40,000 nt of DNA, taken from NCBI GenBank assembly GCA_002104895.1, contig MCFG01000227.1, positions 1 through 40,000 of the forward strand, given 5' to 3'. Made by a program: the position numbers and the translations under genes. Below are positions 1-11,559 of this stretch, piece by piece. Source of the stretch: Anaeromyces robustus. Taxonomy: Eukaryota > Neocallimastigomycota > Neocallimastigomycetes > Neocallimastigales > Neocallimastigaceae. Every line of letters begins with the position of its first letter. Position 1 is the first letter of the stretch. The notes under the pieces were generated by a model, which saw nothing but the letters and a program-made list of their open reading frames with translations, was not told where the DNA came from and did no database searches.

Positions 1-1317
1 ACAAAGCCTGATGAAGAGAATAAAATATAATATTTCTATGAAATGTTATGCCAGTGGATAGAAAAAGAAGAAGAAAAAAAATGATCCAATGGAAATAGAT
101 GCCATCCACAAGAATTTCAGAAAACCAAAGAATTATAATAATAATTCTAAAAACAAAAATAATACTAAAACTAATAATGTCCATAAGAAAAATAACTTTG
201 AAAAAAGTAATAATAACTATCACAATAATGACAAAAATAATAATAGTAAATACTGTCATATCAGTGATAAAAACGGTCAATCTATCAAGGATTGCTGGTT
301 TAACTTAAGGAATCCAAATATGAGAGCTACCGCCAGACCAAATAACAATTTTAGTAATGAGAAACAAAGATACATGGGTTATATGAATAACTTAAAACTA
401 AATAATGAATATAATAATAATTTTAACTATGATGAATTAAAATATAACATTGATAATAAAGTGTATAATGAAAATGATGATAATAAATCATTACACTTTA
501 TAAATTATAATAATCATAATGATAATCATGAAAATATTAATAATAAATATAAAAATACACGTACTACAAAGAATATTGAAAATATTAAAAATTTATTAAA
601 TATAAATGAAAATAATAATAATAAAATTGAATGGTTATATGATTCTGGCGCCGGAGAACATATAACTAACAATAAAAACATTTTAAAGAATTTTAAGAAA
701 AAAAAATTTTAAAATGTGCAAATGGTACTGACTGTAAATTTGAAGGCTATGGTGAAATGGATTTAAAGATAAATAAACATACTTTGAAGTTAAATCATGT
801 TTTGTATTCAAAGAATGTAACAAAAAACATGATTAGTGGTATTGAACTAGCTAAATCAGGAATAAAAGTTTTAATTGAAAAATTAAACGATAATGTTATT
901 CTTAGATTACTAGATTCAAACTACAAAACAATAGCTAACTATCAGTCAAATAAATGAAATGAAATAAACATTTATAGCTATTGTTTACCAAAGTATGAAC
1001 TTATGAATAATAAAAATAATATAATGGCCATACAAAATTTTCCGAATGTCGATGAATTAATTTATCATCGACGGCTTGGCCATTTCTACACAGAAGATTT
1101 AAAAACTATTTAAAATTACATAATATTAAAGAATATTTTTGCAATGAATGTAAAATTGCAAAAATGAAAAGAAATCCACACAATAAAATAACACCAAAAG
1201 CTACTGAAGTTCTAGAAATTATCCACTCTGATATTATAGGACCAGTAAAGGAATCTTATACTGGGAAAAAGTATATATTAACCATTATTGATGAATACAG
1301 TAGAAAATTTTGGTTAT
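1..1317 (+). pseudogene. Ty1/copia retrotransposon A, gag end, protease and integrase N-terminus (decayed)
   Basis: This is the left part of a copia-type gag-pol polyprotein; the element begins before the window. An Asn-rich gag tail (from about 89) carries a degenerate zinc knuckle, YCHISDKNGQSIKDCW, in which the second Cys and the His are lost. The aspartic protease follows with the active-site motif WLYDSGAGEHIT near 632-667. A frameshift near 700-715 moves the rest of the protease (MDLKINKHTLKLNHVLYS, 757 on) to another frame. After a stop at 955 comes the pre-integrase zinc finger, with YHRRLGHF (about 1062-1085) and, after a second frameshift near 1110, CNECKIAKM. The integrase begins with HSDIIGP, which contains the first catalytic Asp. 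Coding stops at about 1317, where LTR sequence starts; the integrase resumes at 6381. Several stops and frameshifts make this a dead copy. Confidence 0.9.
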
Positions 1318-1900
1318 TGTAACGAAACTCTATTATCTTAATTTGAAAAATGCCTTCAAAAGTGATAATAGCTTTATCAAGAATAATAGTTTTTAGATAC
1401 TTACTTTAAATTCTTATAATTCTAATTCGAAGTCGATTTCTTCTCTAAGTTTGTTACTTTACTTCACTAAGTTTTTAATAATTATTTCTTTAATTATTAG
1501 TTTTATTTATTAAGCTTCTTTAGCTATAATTTTATTTGGTTACACTAAAAATTATTTATAATACGTTTTATTATTTAATTTTATTTTTAATATTTTATTT
1601 TTTTTATTTATTATTTTATTAATTTATTGTTTTATTATTATTTTATTTTATAAATTTATTTAAATTTATTATTTTATTATTTTATAAATTTATTTATTTA
1701 TATTTATTATTTTGACTAATTCTAACTTTACTATTAGTTTTATAATTATTATTAAATTATTATTATATTTTTATTATTTAATATTTTGGTTATTATATTC
1801 TAATAACAACGAAATAATTTTTATAAAATTTTTACATGTATTTATATTTTTACAATAATTTAAAGTATTTATAATATTTAATAATAAAATAAATAAAAAG
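1318..1900 (+). repeat. LTR-like end, H subfamily (TGTAACGAA terminus with compound hairpin)
   Basis: The copia integrase is broken exactly where TGTAACGAAAC begins. This matches the terminus of the other LTRs in the window (14412 on +; 6380, 9750 and 10797 on -). Bases 1330-1337 (CTATTATC) pair with 1364-1371 (GATAATAG). An inner stem, TTGAA/TTCAA, lies between them. The LTR edge at 10797 (minus strand) has the same architecture with different stem bases. Both copies also share the motif ACATGTATTTATATTTTT further in (about 1833-1850 here). The right limit is uncertain because the sequence becomes featureless AT-rich DNA. No target-site duplication was found. Confidence 0.6.
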
Positions 1901-2470
1901 AACAATTTTTATTATAGAAAAGAAAATAAAGAATAAAAATGATAAATAAGAATAATTTTTATTATATAAAAGAATTAAAAGAATAAAGAAATAGAAATTA
2001 TTTCTATTTAATTTATGAATAATAATCATTTAATGATTATCAGCTAAATTAATAATTTTAATTATTAATTTTGTTATTTACAAGTTTTTAACTATTTACA
2101 TTTATTATTTACAATCTTTAATTATTTACAAGTTTTAATTATTATTAAAGGTTTATTTAATTATTTAAAAATTATTTTTCTTTTGAATTTTATTATTAAG
2201 ATTTTTATTAATATTTATTTTATTCTAGAAATTATTTTATTTAATTTATAATTAATATTTATAATATTTATTCTCTTTTTATTTATTTCTTTCTAGAAAA
2301 CTTAATTATTTTTGTATACTATTAAGTTAGTATACTGACTAATTTAATTTTAGGTTTAATTAATATTTATATTATATTTTATTTTAGTTAAAATTTATGG
2401 TAAATTTTTAATATTAAATTTACCAGGAATTACGATTTAATAATTCCATTATTTATCAATTCGTCGGCCC
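1900..2470. other. AT-rich non-coding stretch between LTR end and gypsy pol
   Basis: There is no open frame of note. The stretch is A+T runs with short palindromes, for example around 2029-2045 where ATAATCATT meets AATGATTAT. It should hold the 3' untranslated region of the minus-strand pol at 2471-5505, but I could not recognise its polypurine tract or a matching LTR start. Confidence 0.5.
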
Positions 2471-5400
2471 TTAAGAATTGACTTCGTCCCTTGAAGTCGG
2501 GGGATCTTCTGGTATAACATAAGGAAAAACATTTTTAATATGAACATTTCGATCTAAAAGTTTACCAGTAGATGGATCTTCTAAAACTAATGTATTAAAT
2601 TTTTGTTTGTTTACAACTTTGTAAGGACCGTAAAAATATGGATCTAGTTTACTTCTACCTATAAGTCTTAGCATAACATAGTCACCTGGTTTATAATTTT
2701 TCTTTAATGCATTTTGGAAACCTATTCTATGTTCCCAATATTTATTTGCATACTCAGAATATTCGGTAGCTTGTTGTACCAAATTCTGATGCCTTAAAAA
2801 TCTACGAAATATATATTCTTCATCTGTTTCCTGTGGATCTTTATATATATCAGGAAACATAACTTCTAACGGCCAAGTATCCCTGCGACCATAAAGAAGT
2901 TCAAAGCTACTGAATTTGGTTTTAGAATTTTTAGTTGTTTTTAAAGCCCACAGAGCAGATGGTAGATATTCATCCCACTCTGATTCTTCTTCAACTAACA
3001 ATCTTAATAACTTACCAATTTCTCTATTTCTATTTTCGATCATGCCATTTGATTCTGGATGATGAGGAGAAATATAATGTACCCATGAACCATAAAGATC
3101 AATCATCATTTTGGTTACTTCAGAAATAAAGGAACTTCCGTTATCAGTAATAATAATTTCTGGTGGACCATGTCTTGCAAATACTTCAGTCAAAAATTTT
3201 ATTACTTCAATAGATTTTATGTTTGGAATAGCTTTAGCTTCAACCCATTTTGTAAAATAATCTACTAAAGTGATTATATAATTATTACCATTTTTAGTCG
3301 TTGGTAAAGGACCTATAATATCAAGACCAACTCTTGTGAATGGTCGTTCAACAGGAGTAGAATTATTTTCAGTATTTTTAGGAAAAGGTTTTGGTCTACA
3401 AGTTTGACACATGTGGCAACTTTTAATCCACATTCTGACATCATTCCAGATGCCAGGCCAATAATAAGATTGCATTATTCTATTTGTAGTTTTCTCCGCT
3501 CCTTCGTGTCCTACTAAATGGGCACGATTTATTATGTCCTTCTTATCATTATCTTTGTATATTACTTTTAAATATAAATTATCATCTTTTTTATAGTAAA
3601 GTGTATTATCAATAACTTAGTATTTTTTTGTAAAATAGTTTATTATTCCTTCAGGAAGATCAAGATCTCTTGGGTTAAAATCAGCTAATATTGCATTAAC
3701 ACATTGTACGATTTCTTCTGAATTTTTAGAGGGTAGTCTTGATAATGCGTCTGCGAATACGTTTTTCTTTCCTTTTTCATATAATAATTGAATTTTATAT
3801 TTATTGAATTCTTCTATCCATCTAGTATGGCGGTTAGATATAGGTATGCTTTTCTTAAAGAATCCTACTAATGGTTTATGGTCTGTAATAATTTTTGTAG
3901 GATTTTTATTACTTAATATATAAGGTCTAAAATGTTTTAAACTAAATATAACAGCTAATCCTTCAAGATCTGTTACGGAATAATTTTTCTCGGATGTGGA
4001 GAGAGTTCTACTAATACAACATATTGGATGTTCTAGATCATCCCCTTCCACCTGTAAGAGAACACCACCAATGATCTTGGTAGAAGCATCAGTTCGAATA
4101 ATAAATTCTTTATTAAAATTTGGATAACTTAAAATGGGATCTGAAAGTAGACATTCTTTAATGTTTTGAAAAGCTTCTTGGCATTCTTTTGACCAGATAT
4201 ACTTAGTATTTTTCTTTAAAAGTTTAAACAAAGGATCTGCAATAATTGAGAAATTTTGAATGAATTTTCTATAATAGCTAGCTAGACCTAAGAAAGAACG
4301 TAATTCACTAACATCTTTGGGACTATCCCATAGAGCAATACTTTACACTTTTGAAGGGATCGTTTTTAATCCTTTAGATGTTAACACATGTCCTAAAACT
4401 TCAACACTTTCTTGGAAAAATTTGCATTTTTGTAGGTTTAATGAAAGATTGTATTTTTCAAAGATTTTGAAGACTAGGTTAAGATGCTTTAGATGTTCTT
4501 CTAAAGATCTGGAATAAATTACAATATCGTCTAAATAAACAAAGAGACATTTGCCTATTAATGGCAAAAGTATTCTATTCATTTCCCGTTGAAATGTAGC
4601 GGGAGCATTAGTAAGCCCGAATGGCATTACTTTAAAATTGTAATTACCGAATTTAGTAGTGAAAGATGTTTTTTCGATATCTTCTGGATTCATTGGGATT
4701 TGGTGATATCCAGAATATAAATCTAATGCTGAGAAAATTACTGCACCACTAACTGAGTAAATTAACTCTTCTATAAACGGTAAAGCGTAAGAATCTTTAA
4801 TGGTTATTTCATTTAACTTACGGTAGTCGATGCAAAGTCTCCATTTTCCATTTTTCTTTCTGACTAAAAGAACTGGAAATGACCAAGGCGAATGTGAAGG
4901 AATTATTAGCCCTTTATCTAATAATTTCATAATTTCTTCTTTTAGAATATCAGAATGTTCTTTGGACAGCTTATAAGGTTTAAGTTTGATAGGTACTTCT
5001 GTAGTGGTTTTAATTGAATGCGGTTCTAATTTGGCTGTACTTAGTTGAGACATAGAAGTAGCCATACAATTTTTAAACTTAAGAATTAAATTTTCGAATT
5101 TATCCTTGATATCTTTTGGAACGGCTTCAATAATTTTATTTAACGTTTCCATAAATTCTTGTTGTTGTTCATATTTTTCTACAATTATAGAATTTATGAG
5201 AGGCATTCTTGGTTCACTATTAATGATATATGTTATTTTCTTTATGCTATGTTTTGTTTTCTGGTAGATAGCATCATCATCTGGATCAATAAAAAGACGA
5301 TACTTCTTTTGAATTCCTCTACCAAATATAAGTTTAAAATATGAGTTAGTATAGTTTATAATGTAAAATTTTTCAGCTATTGTTAAGTTATTATTAACGT

Positions 5401-5505
5401 TTATTTTTAACTCAACATAACTATCTGCAGAAACTGTAGTACCATCAGCAATTGTAATATCTTCCGAATTCTCACAATATTTGATTGTTTTACTTAGAAA
5501 TTAAT
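2471..5505 (-). pseudogene. Ty3/gypsy pol polyprotein (protease-like, RT, RNase H, integrase) with two nonsense codons
   Basis: One reading frame runs on the minus strand from a stop at about 5505 down to 2471. It is broken only by stops at about 4343 and 3617. Domains in order are: a protease-like region ending LIFGRG (about 5505-5200); reverse transcriptase with WRLCIDYRKLN, DLYSGYHQIPM, MPFGLTNAPATFQ and the catalytic FVYLDDIVIYS (about 5200-4350); RNase H with IRTDAST and DHKPL (about 4230-3620); integrase zinc finger HLVGHEG plus CHMCQTC (about 3560-3400). The integrase core has Asp in RVGLDIIGPLP, Asp in IIITDNGSSF and Glu in HPESNGMIENR. The C-terminus (GPYKVVNK, LDRNVHIKNVFPY) shows no chromodomain I can recognise. 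All catalytic residues are present, so decay is recent. No gag is found upstream; an oppositely oriented LTR fragment lies there instead. Confidence 0.93.
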
Positions 5506-5559
5506 AGAATACAATCAAAAATTTTAGACAACTTTTATATTAAATTTTTCTAATTTTTT

Positions 5560-5790
5560 CTAAGATTTTTAATCAAAGTTTCTAGAAATTTTAAATAACT
5601 TTTTACAAAGAAAACTATTTTTCCGTAAAAAGTATAAATAGGTGTAAAATTTTTAAATGATTAATTCTTCGCGATTTTATTAATTAATTATAAGTAATTC
5701 AGAATATTACTAAATTAATTAATAAATAAATAATTTTTAAACCTAATAAAATTAATAAAACAAGTTCTTATAAAACATTTTTTTCTTTCT
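5560..5790 (+). repeat. Plus-strand LTR fragment with TATA box
   Basis: The segment around ACTATTTTTCCGTAAAAAG and TATAAATAGGTGTAAAAT closely matches the core promoter of the complete LTR at 14412-15126 (its TATA is at 14766). The downstream part, TAAGTAATTCAGAATATTAC with ATTAATAAAACAAG, also resembles that LTR. It is therefore an LTR fragment in the opposite orientation to the adjacent pol, evidence of nesting or rearrangement. Confidence 0.65.
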
Positions 5791-5801
5791 GATTTACTTT
5801 C

Positions 5802-6380
5802 TGTGACGACCTATTTGGTCAAATAAAATAATTGTGTAAAATAATTAAATTATTTTTAACAATTCATTACAATTATATTTACTTAAAAATAAATCAGAAG
5901 CAGTGGATATAATTATACAAGTATTTAAACAATTAAATAATAATGATAAAAATAAAAAAATAGAAACTTTAATAGAAATTTAAATCAGATTGTAAAGAAT
6001 TGTGTTTTTAACAATAAAATATTAAAATAAATTTCTTAATACTTTTCTTAAAAATAAAAAGAAATAATTTGAAAAATTTATTATTAAAAACACATATATT
6101 AACTCAATAGGTTAGTGTTAAATAATAATTTTGTTTTATTAATAAAATCTCGAATAATTAAAAATTTTTGAAGAAAAATTCACTCGTATTTATACAAAAA
6201 ATTTTTTAATGACCAAAATTTAACCAATCAGAATAATTTCTCTTGGTAAAATTTATGGTGAAAATAAAAATAATAAAATATAATAATTTGGAATTAAGAG
6301 GTTTCGAACTCGAGAAGTTCGAACCATAGTCTTAGTTACTAACCACTAAGACAGGTTACTCATTTTCATGATTCGTTACA
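5802..6380 (-). repeat. LTR, T subfamily, minus orientation (GGTTAGTA hairpin, tRNA-like boxes)
   Basis: Read on the minus strand it starts TGTAACGAATCATG at 6380 and ends near 5802 (TGTGACGA on the plus strand, an imperfect inverted match). A perfect 8-bp stem, GTCTTAGT/ACTAAGAC, encloses the loop GGTTAGTA (6329-6352). A tRNA B-box-like GGTTCGAAC lies at 6317-6325. A minus-strand TATAAATA is at 6187-6194. It aligns along most of its length with 9382-9750. The right boundary is where copia A integrase coding resumes. Flanking bases show no target-site duplication, so it may be a solo LTR or a remnant from a larger insertion. Confidence 0.75.
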
Positions 6381-7878
6381 CAGACATGGGAAGGGAATAT
6401 AATAATAAGAAAATAGATGATTTCTGCAATGAATTTGGAATCTTAAAAGTATATTCACCTCTCTACAATCCAGAAAATAATGGTTTAGCAGAAAGATATA
6501 ACCAAAGCATTATTTCTAGCACAAAGACTCTATTATACTGGAGTGGTTTAAGTGAAAATTTTTGGGATTTTGCAATTATTTATGCAAACTATATTTATAA
6601 TAAAATCCCACACTCTATAAACAATAAAATACCTGATAAAGTATTTACAGGTATTAAAGCAAAAATTAATCATATAAAAGTTTTTGGTTGTTTAACATAT
6701 TATAAAAATTATGAGCAATGCAAAAATAAATTTTCACCAAATACAAAGAAAAGTATCTTTCTTGGATTTAGTGAAAAATCTAATTGTTATGTAATTATGG
6801 GATTATAACAATTTCAAGATACATAAAGTAAGAGAAATATATTGTTTGGAGGATACTCCATCCAATTTAAAACTAAATAACAACACAAATATTGATGATA
6901 ATGATAATAATTTATTCTCTTGCAATATAAATATTAATTTAAATTCAAATAATAATGATAAAGAAAATTTAGACAACAATAATTCACAAAATAATAACAA
7001 TAATAAATAAATAAACAATAAAAATGATGAGAACACGACAGAATTTTCAGAAGAAAGTAGCCATTATTCTTCAGCTATTTCCTCTGAAGGCGAAGATGAT
7101 GGACTAGAAAATATATAGATCCTGAAAGTTCTTTTAAAGAAGATCAAAATGATATAAAAAACAATAAAACTACAATATAAATATTAATACTCAAAGTAGC
7201 TCCAAAAATTCAAATTCTGAATTTTCATAAAATAAAAATTAAATTTTTGATAAAAAATTTTTTGATGAAAAAAATTTTAATAAAAATTTTTCAAATTTTG
7301 AAATAAAAATAATAATTCAATTAAAAATAATTTCAATGAAATAAACACAGACAAAACTTTATTAAATACTAAATTTGATGAATATAAAAATTTTCATAAT
7401 AATATATTAAATAATAATAAAAATGAAAATTTAATTAATGAAAATTTTTACAATAAAAATTCTTAACACAATAATATTAATAATTGAAATATTAAGGAAC
7501 AAATTAATAATAATAAGGTTTTTAATATAAAAGACAATATAAATAACAATATTAACAATAAAAATTTTTCTAATAATGATAATAAAATTTTTAATACAAA
7601 TAATTTAAATAACAATTCAAATATATTACAAAATAATAATATACAAGATTATAATAAAAATTTAGAAAATATAATTACACTATATGTAAAAAAAAAGTAC
7701 ACTTTATCATTTAAAAGAAAAGTCAAAACTTTATTTATTGATAACAATCCAAAAATCTCCAATTTTATTCCAAGTTACAATAACCAAATTAATTTTAATA
7801 AATTAAATATTAATCAAGAAAAATTAAATATCAAATATTAAAAATTTTTAAAATTTTTATTATAATAGAAATAATAAA

Positions 7879-7920
<42 letters not shown>

Positions 7921-8543
7921 TATAATAATAATTTTATCAACCATGAATTTTCTGAAAATAAAAACAAAAGGAAGTTGGACGAAGATAAATATTCCAATAA
8001 TCACAATAAATTCAGAAAGTCTAACAGATGTGAAAAAATCTTGGCTAGTATAAGCCATATGGTTCAAAGTAATTTCTACCAGGCTGTTAATTGCTTTGAT
8101 CATGATAAGTGGGAAGCTGTCATGGATTAAGAACTTAGCAACCTCTATGATAATGAAGTCATGACTTATGTTAGTTTTCTATCTAAAGGGAAGAAAGTTA
8201 TTCCTCTTATCTGGGTATTCACTAACAAAATTGATAGTGAAGGAAAAGTCATTAAACGCAAAGCTCGTATAGTTGCACAAGGTTTTAGGCAACGTTACGG
8301 CATAGACTTTCAATTTATTTTCTCCCCTAGGTTAAACATGGACTGTATTAAATTAAATTGATTTTAATTATTGCTGGTAGATATAGATAGTTAATTCTAC
8401 AGTTAGATATTAAAGCAGCATATCTTAATGCTGTCATTGATGCAGATATTTATACTACCATCCCGCCTGATGATAAAAAATTTGGGAAGGGATATTGGAA
8501 GCTGAACAAGGCTCTTTATGGTTTAAAACAATCTGGCCGTCAG
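6381..8543 (+). pseudogene. Ty1/copia retrotransposon A, integrase C-terminus, linker and RT N-terminus (decayed)
   Basis: The integrase core resumes with TDMGREYNN (second catalytic Asp) and continues with NPENNGLAERYNQS (catalytic Glu) and VFGCLTYYKNY. The frame then breaks near 6800. A long Asn-rich, multiply frameshifted linker (about 6850-8060) contains an AAT microsatellite at about 7876-7921. Reverse transcriptase begins near 8100 with DKWEAVMD, one in-frame stop and ELSNLYDNEVM. It continues with WVFTNKID, KARIVAQGF, LDIKAAYLNA and ALYGLKQSGR. Homology ends abruptly at 8543, inside the RT. The frame 6368-6808 read from an ATG starts in LTR sequence, so that start is artefactual. Confidence 0.9.
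7876..7921. repeat. AAT trinucleotide microsatellite
   Basis: An AAT run lies inside the Asn-rich linker of copia A, where it reads as poly-Asn in the pol frame. Confidence 0.95.
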
Positions 8544-8946
8544 TCGTGTTAAAGATTAATTTGGAAATAGATTACAATAACACAAACACTAAAAATAAAA
8601 TAATAAAATAACGAAATAAAATTTGTTTTATTAATAATTTTTTATTAATATTTAAATAATTAAAATTTTATAGTCAAATTTTATAACAATTACACCTTTC
8701 AAAATTTAAGAAATTCTGAAGTATTTTTATATTTTTTCATAATTATATTTATTATATATTATACTAATTTATTTATATTTAATTTCTATTTATTTACGGA
8801 CTATCTAACTAACTAAACTTTATTATATAATAAATTTATTTATTATTTCTAAAAATAGAAATTTTCAATTAACTATTAAAACTAAGACTAAATAATTTCA
8901 ATTGAGTTTATTTATTATTTATTTATTATTCTAATATTAATAATAT
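8544..8946. other. AT-rich insert of unknown origin breaking copia A RT
   Basis: Copia homology stops after TCTGGCCGTCA, and AT-rich non-coding DNA beginning GTCGTGTTAAAG follows. ACACCTTTCAAAATT near 8692-8706 is loosely like sequence beside an LTR TATA box on the minus strand, but I cannot define an element here. Confidence 0.4.
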
Positions 8947-9204
8947 TGTAACGGAACGGTTGTTCCAATATTACAATTTACACCAAAATTTAAAGTAAAC
9001 ACAAACAAAATAAAATTTAAAATAAAAGATACTTTTGTAATATCAGAACACCTTTCCTTTGTTAACCTGAAAGGTCGGTGTCGAGATATATATTAGTAAG
9101 ATAAGTTTTAAGTTTTATTTTATTTTTATTTAAAATTTTATTTTGTATGTGTTTACTTTAAATTTTGGTGTCAATTGTAATATTGGAACAACCGTTCCGT
9201 TACA
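8947..9204. repeat. Foldback of two LTR 3' ends, head to head
   Basis: The segment starts TGTAACGGAACGGTTG and ends with its reverse complement, CAACCGTTCCGTTACA. The arms match over about 70 bp with a few changes. Bases 8947 to about 9134 are the reverse complement of the 3' end of the LTR at 14412-15126, including CTTTCCTTTGTTAACCTG. Bases from about 9130 to 9204 are the same LTR end in plus orientation. It is either a small foldback element built from LTR ends or the scar of an inverted joining event. Confidence 0.8.
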
Positions 9205-9381
9205 ATAAAAGCACCCAAACAAAAGAAACATCACCTGGAACCTTAGTGTCGAAAATTTTGGAATCTGCTACCAATTTTTAGTTTCTACCTTTTATTGGAT
9301 TCTACTGCCTTTTAGAACTACCTTTGGATACTATTTCTTTTAGTCTAATCTTAGAATACTACTTTCTGTCAAGAACTGAAG
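9205..9381 (+). other. Retrotransposon leader-like fragment downstream of an LTR end
   Basis: The stretch begins AATAAAAGCACCCAAAC. A similar motif, AATAAAGCACCCAG, recurs near 11025. Both are followed by sequence rich in CCTTAG, CTACCTT and GGATAC words. I read it as part of the 5' leader of the plus-strand gag element, cut by the LTRs at 9382-10797. No coding potential is seen. Confidence 0.45.
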
Positions 9382-9750
9382 TGTTCGACAACAATAAAAA
9401 AATATACTTTCTTCTTAATGTAAAATAAAAATTTATTATCGAACACAAAACTACTTTACAAGTTAGTGTTAAATAATTATTTTTATTTATTAATAATAAC
9501 TCGAATTTTTATAAAATTTTTTGAGAAAAATTCACTCGTATTTATACTAAAAATTTTAAAATAATTTTAAAAATTTTTTTAGTGACCAAAATTTAACCAA
9601 TCAGAATAATTTTGTTTGGTAAAATTTATGGTAAAAATAAAAATAATAAAAATACGATATTTTGGAATTGAGAGGTTTCGAACTCGAGAGGTTCGAACCA
9701 TAGTCTTAGTTACTAACCACTAAGACAGGTTACTCATTTTCATGATTCGT
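9382..9750 (-). repeat. LTR, T subfamily, minus orientation (second copy)
   Basis: This is a close relative of 5802-6380. It has the same hairpin GTCTTAGT/ACTAAGAC with loop GGTTAGTA (9703-9726), the same B-box-like GGTTCGAAC (9691-9699) and a minus-strand TATAAATA at 9539-9546. ACCAAAATTTAACCAATCAG is shared with the other copy. The last four bases of the terminus (TACA on the plus strand) are missing at 9750, where the H-type LTR begins. The left end at 9382 (TGTTCGACA) is inferred from TG and is less sure. Confidence 0.7.
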
Positions 9751-10797
9751 AATAAATAATGAAATTTTTATAGTACTTTTAATTATAATATTAACTTTTA
9801 AAAATTCTAATTAGTTTTATTTATTATTATTCTCTATAATTTATTATTAATTTACTTTAATTATAATTATTTTCTAAACTTCAAATAATTAATAAATTTT
9901 AATATTATATTGAATTATCATTTAAAATAATTAATAACATTAATAAAAAAATAATAAGATTATTAAATTATATTTTAAAACAATATCTTTATCATTATTA
10001 TCTTAAACTAAATCAATTCTTAAAAATATTATTGAATATTAAATTTATATAAATTATAAACAATTTATAATTAATATTATAAAAATAATAAACGATTCTA
10101 AAATATTTTAATTAAATAATATGACTCGAAAATAGTTTCTAAAAACACTTTTAAAATACCTTCTAAATACTTTTTAAATATTCTTTACACTTAAACATTT
10201 CTAAATTAGAAATAACAACTAATTTTATTTACTTTATAAATAAATAAACAGTTTATCTTTATAATTTTATTAATAATATTATTTATTTTTATTATTTATT
10301 TTATTATTATTTTTATACATTTTTACTTATTTTATTCAATAATTTTTAATTATTTTATTTATATTTTTATAAATACTTGTATTATTTTATTTATTATTGT
10401 AAATAGTTTAATTTTAAAGAAAAATATAAATACATGTAAATATTTTTATGTAAATTAATTCTTTACTACTATTTTTAATAATAGCTTAGTCATAAATATA
10501 ATGAATTAATAATTATTAGAATAAATTACTAAATTAAAATATATAATCAACATAAAATAGTTTAGTTAAGAATAAAACTACTATTTAATAAATAATAATA
10601 AATTTAATAAAATTTTAATAAATAAATTTTATATTTTAAACTTAATAATAAAACTGTGTTTTTATAAAACAATTTTAGTGTTTAAATTTACAATCTACTG
10701 GAAAATAACTTAGACAGTTATTCTGAAAATACATAGGTAATATCACTTTCTTCCCTATAAAGAATTAAGATATTACCATTTTGTATTATTCGTTACA
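9751..10797 (-). repeat. LTR-like unit, H subfamily, minus orientation
   Basis: On the minus strand it starts TGTAACGAATAATAC at 10797. A compound hairpin follows: the outer stem GGTAATATC/GATATTACC (10769-10777 with 10736-10744), an internal loop, and the inner stem TTCTT/AAGAA. The element at 1318 has the same layout, and both share ACATGTATTTATATTTTT. It abuts the incomplete terminus of the T-type LTR at 9750, so it was inserted into or recombined with that copy. The interior is AT-rich without coding potential. Confidence 0.55.
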
Positions 10798-11559
10798 CTT
10801 TCCTTAGTTTCTGGATACTACTTTTTCTAGCAATAATCTTTTAGTCTTAGTTTTTGGATATTTCTACCTTAGTCTTTGATTCTTAGTTATCTACCTTGAA
10901 TAATTCCTAGTTTTAGTCTTGCCTTAGTTCTTGTTTACCTTTGTCTACTTTTCTTGAATAATTCTAGTATCTACCCTGTCAAGTATCCTTCGTGAATATA
11001 AATTTTTTCCTTGTGAAGTAAAAATAAAGCACCCAGATTCCACCCGTCCTTAGTTTAACCAAGTTCTTAGAACTACCGCCTAATTTCTCTCCTTAGTCCT
11101 AGCTACTTTACTTTGAATTGCCTTTGAATTACTTAGAAACCTTAGTTATAGAAAATTTTGTACCAACCTAGAATAGTTAAAAAATTTTCCTTGTGTAACA
11201 TTTTGAAAAAATTTCCTTGTACTACCAGAAGAAAAAAATAGTGTACCCCATATTATTTAAAAAAGATTTTGTACTACCTTGCCAGTGATATTTTCGGAAA
11301 ATTAATAAAATTAAATTAAAAAATTAAATAAATTAAATTAAGTGAATGAATATTAATAAATTAAATAAATTATTATAAAAAATAAGTGAATGAATAAATT
11401 ATAGAATAGATAAATTAAATTATTTTTCAAAAAATTTTTTCTAGTCAAAAAAAAAAAAATTATTTTAGTTATATAGTTTAAAAAAAAAATATTTTTAAAT
11501 AATTAATATAAATTTAATAAAATCTTAATAAGGAAAATTATTCTGAGGATCCTTATTTT
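10798..11559 (+). other. Upstream leader region of the gag element
   Basis: Non-coding and moderately AT-rich, with many CCTTAG, CTACC and TTGGATA words shared with 9205-9381. It probably joins to that fragment if the LTRs at 9382-10797 are removed. The part 11290-11530 is A+T runs. I see no open frame or RNA gene. Confidence 0.4.

Noticed and set aside
1318-6380. A single complete minus-strand gypsy element with matching LTRs
   Set aside because: The two edges share only the short terminus. The left edge reads as an H-type LTR in plus orientation, the right as a T-type LTR in minus orientation, and no target-site duplication is present.
8161-8361. Independent small gene
   Set aside because: It is the RT N-terminus of copia A read from an internal ATG.
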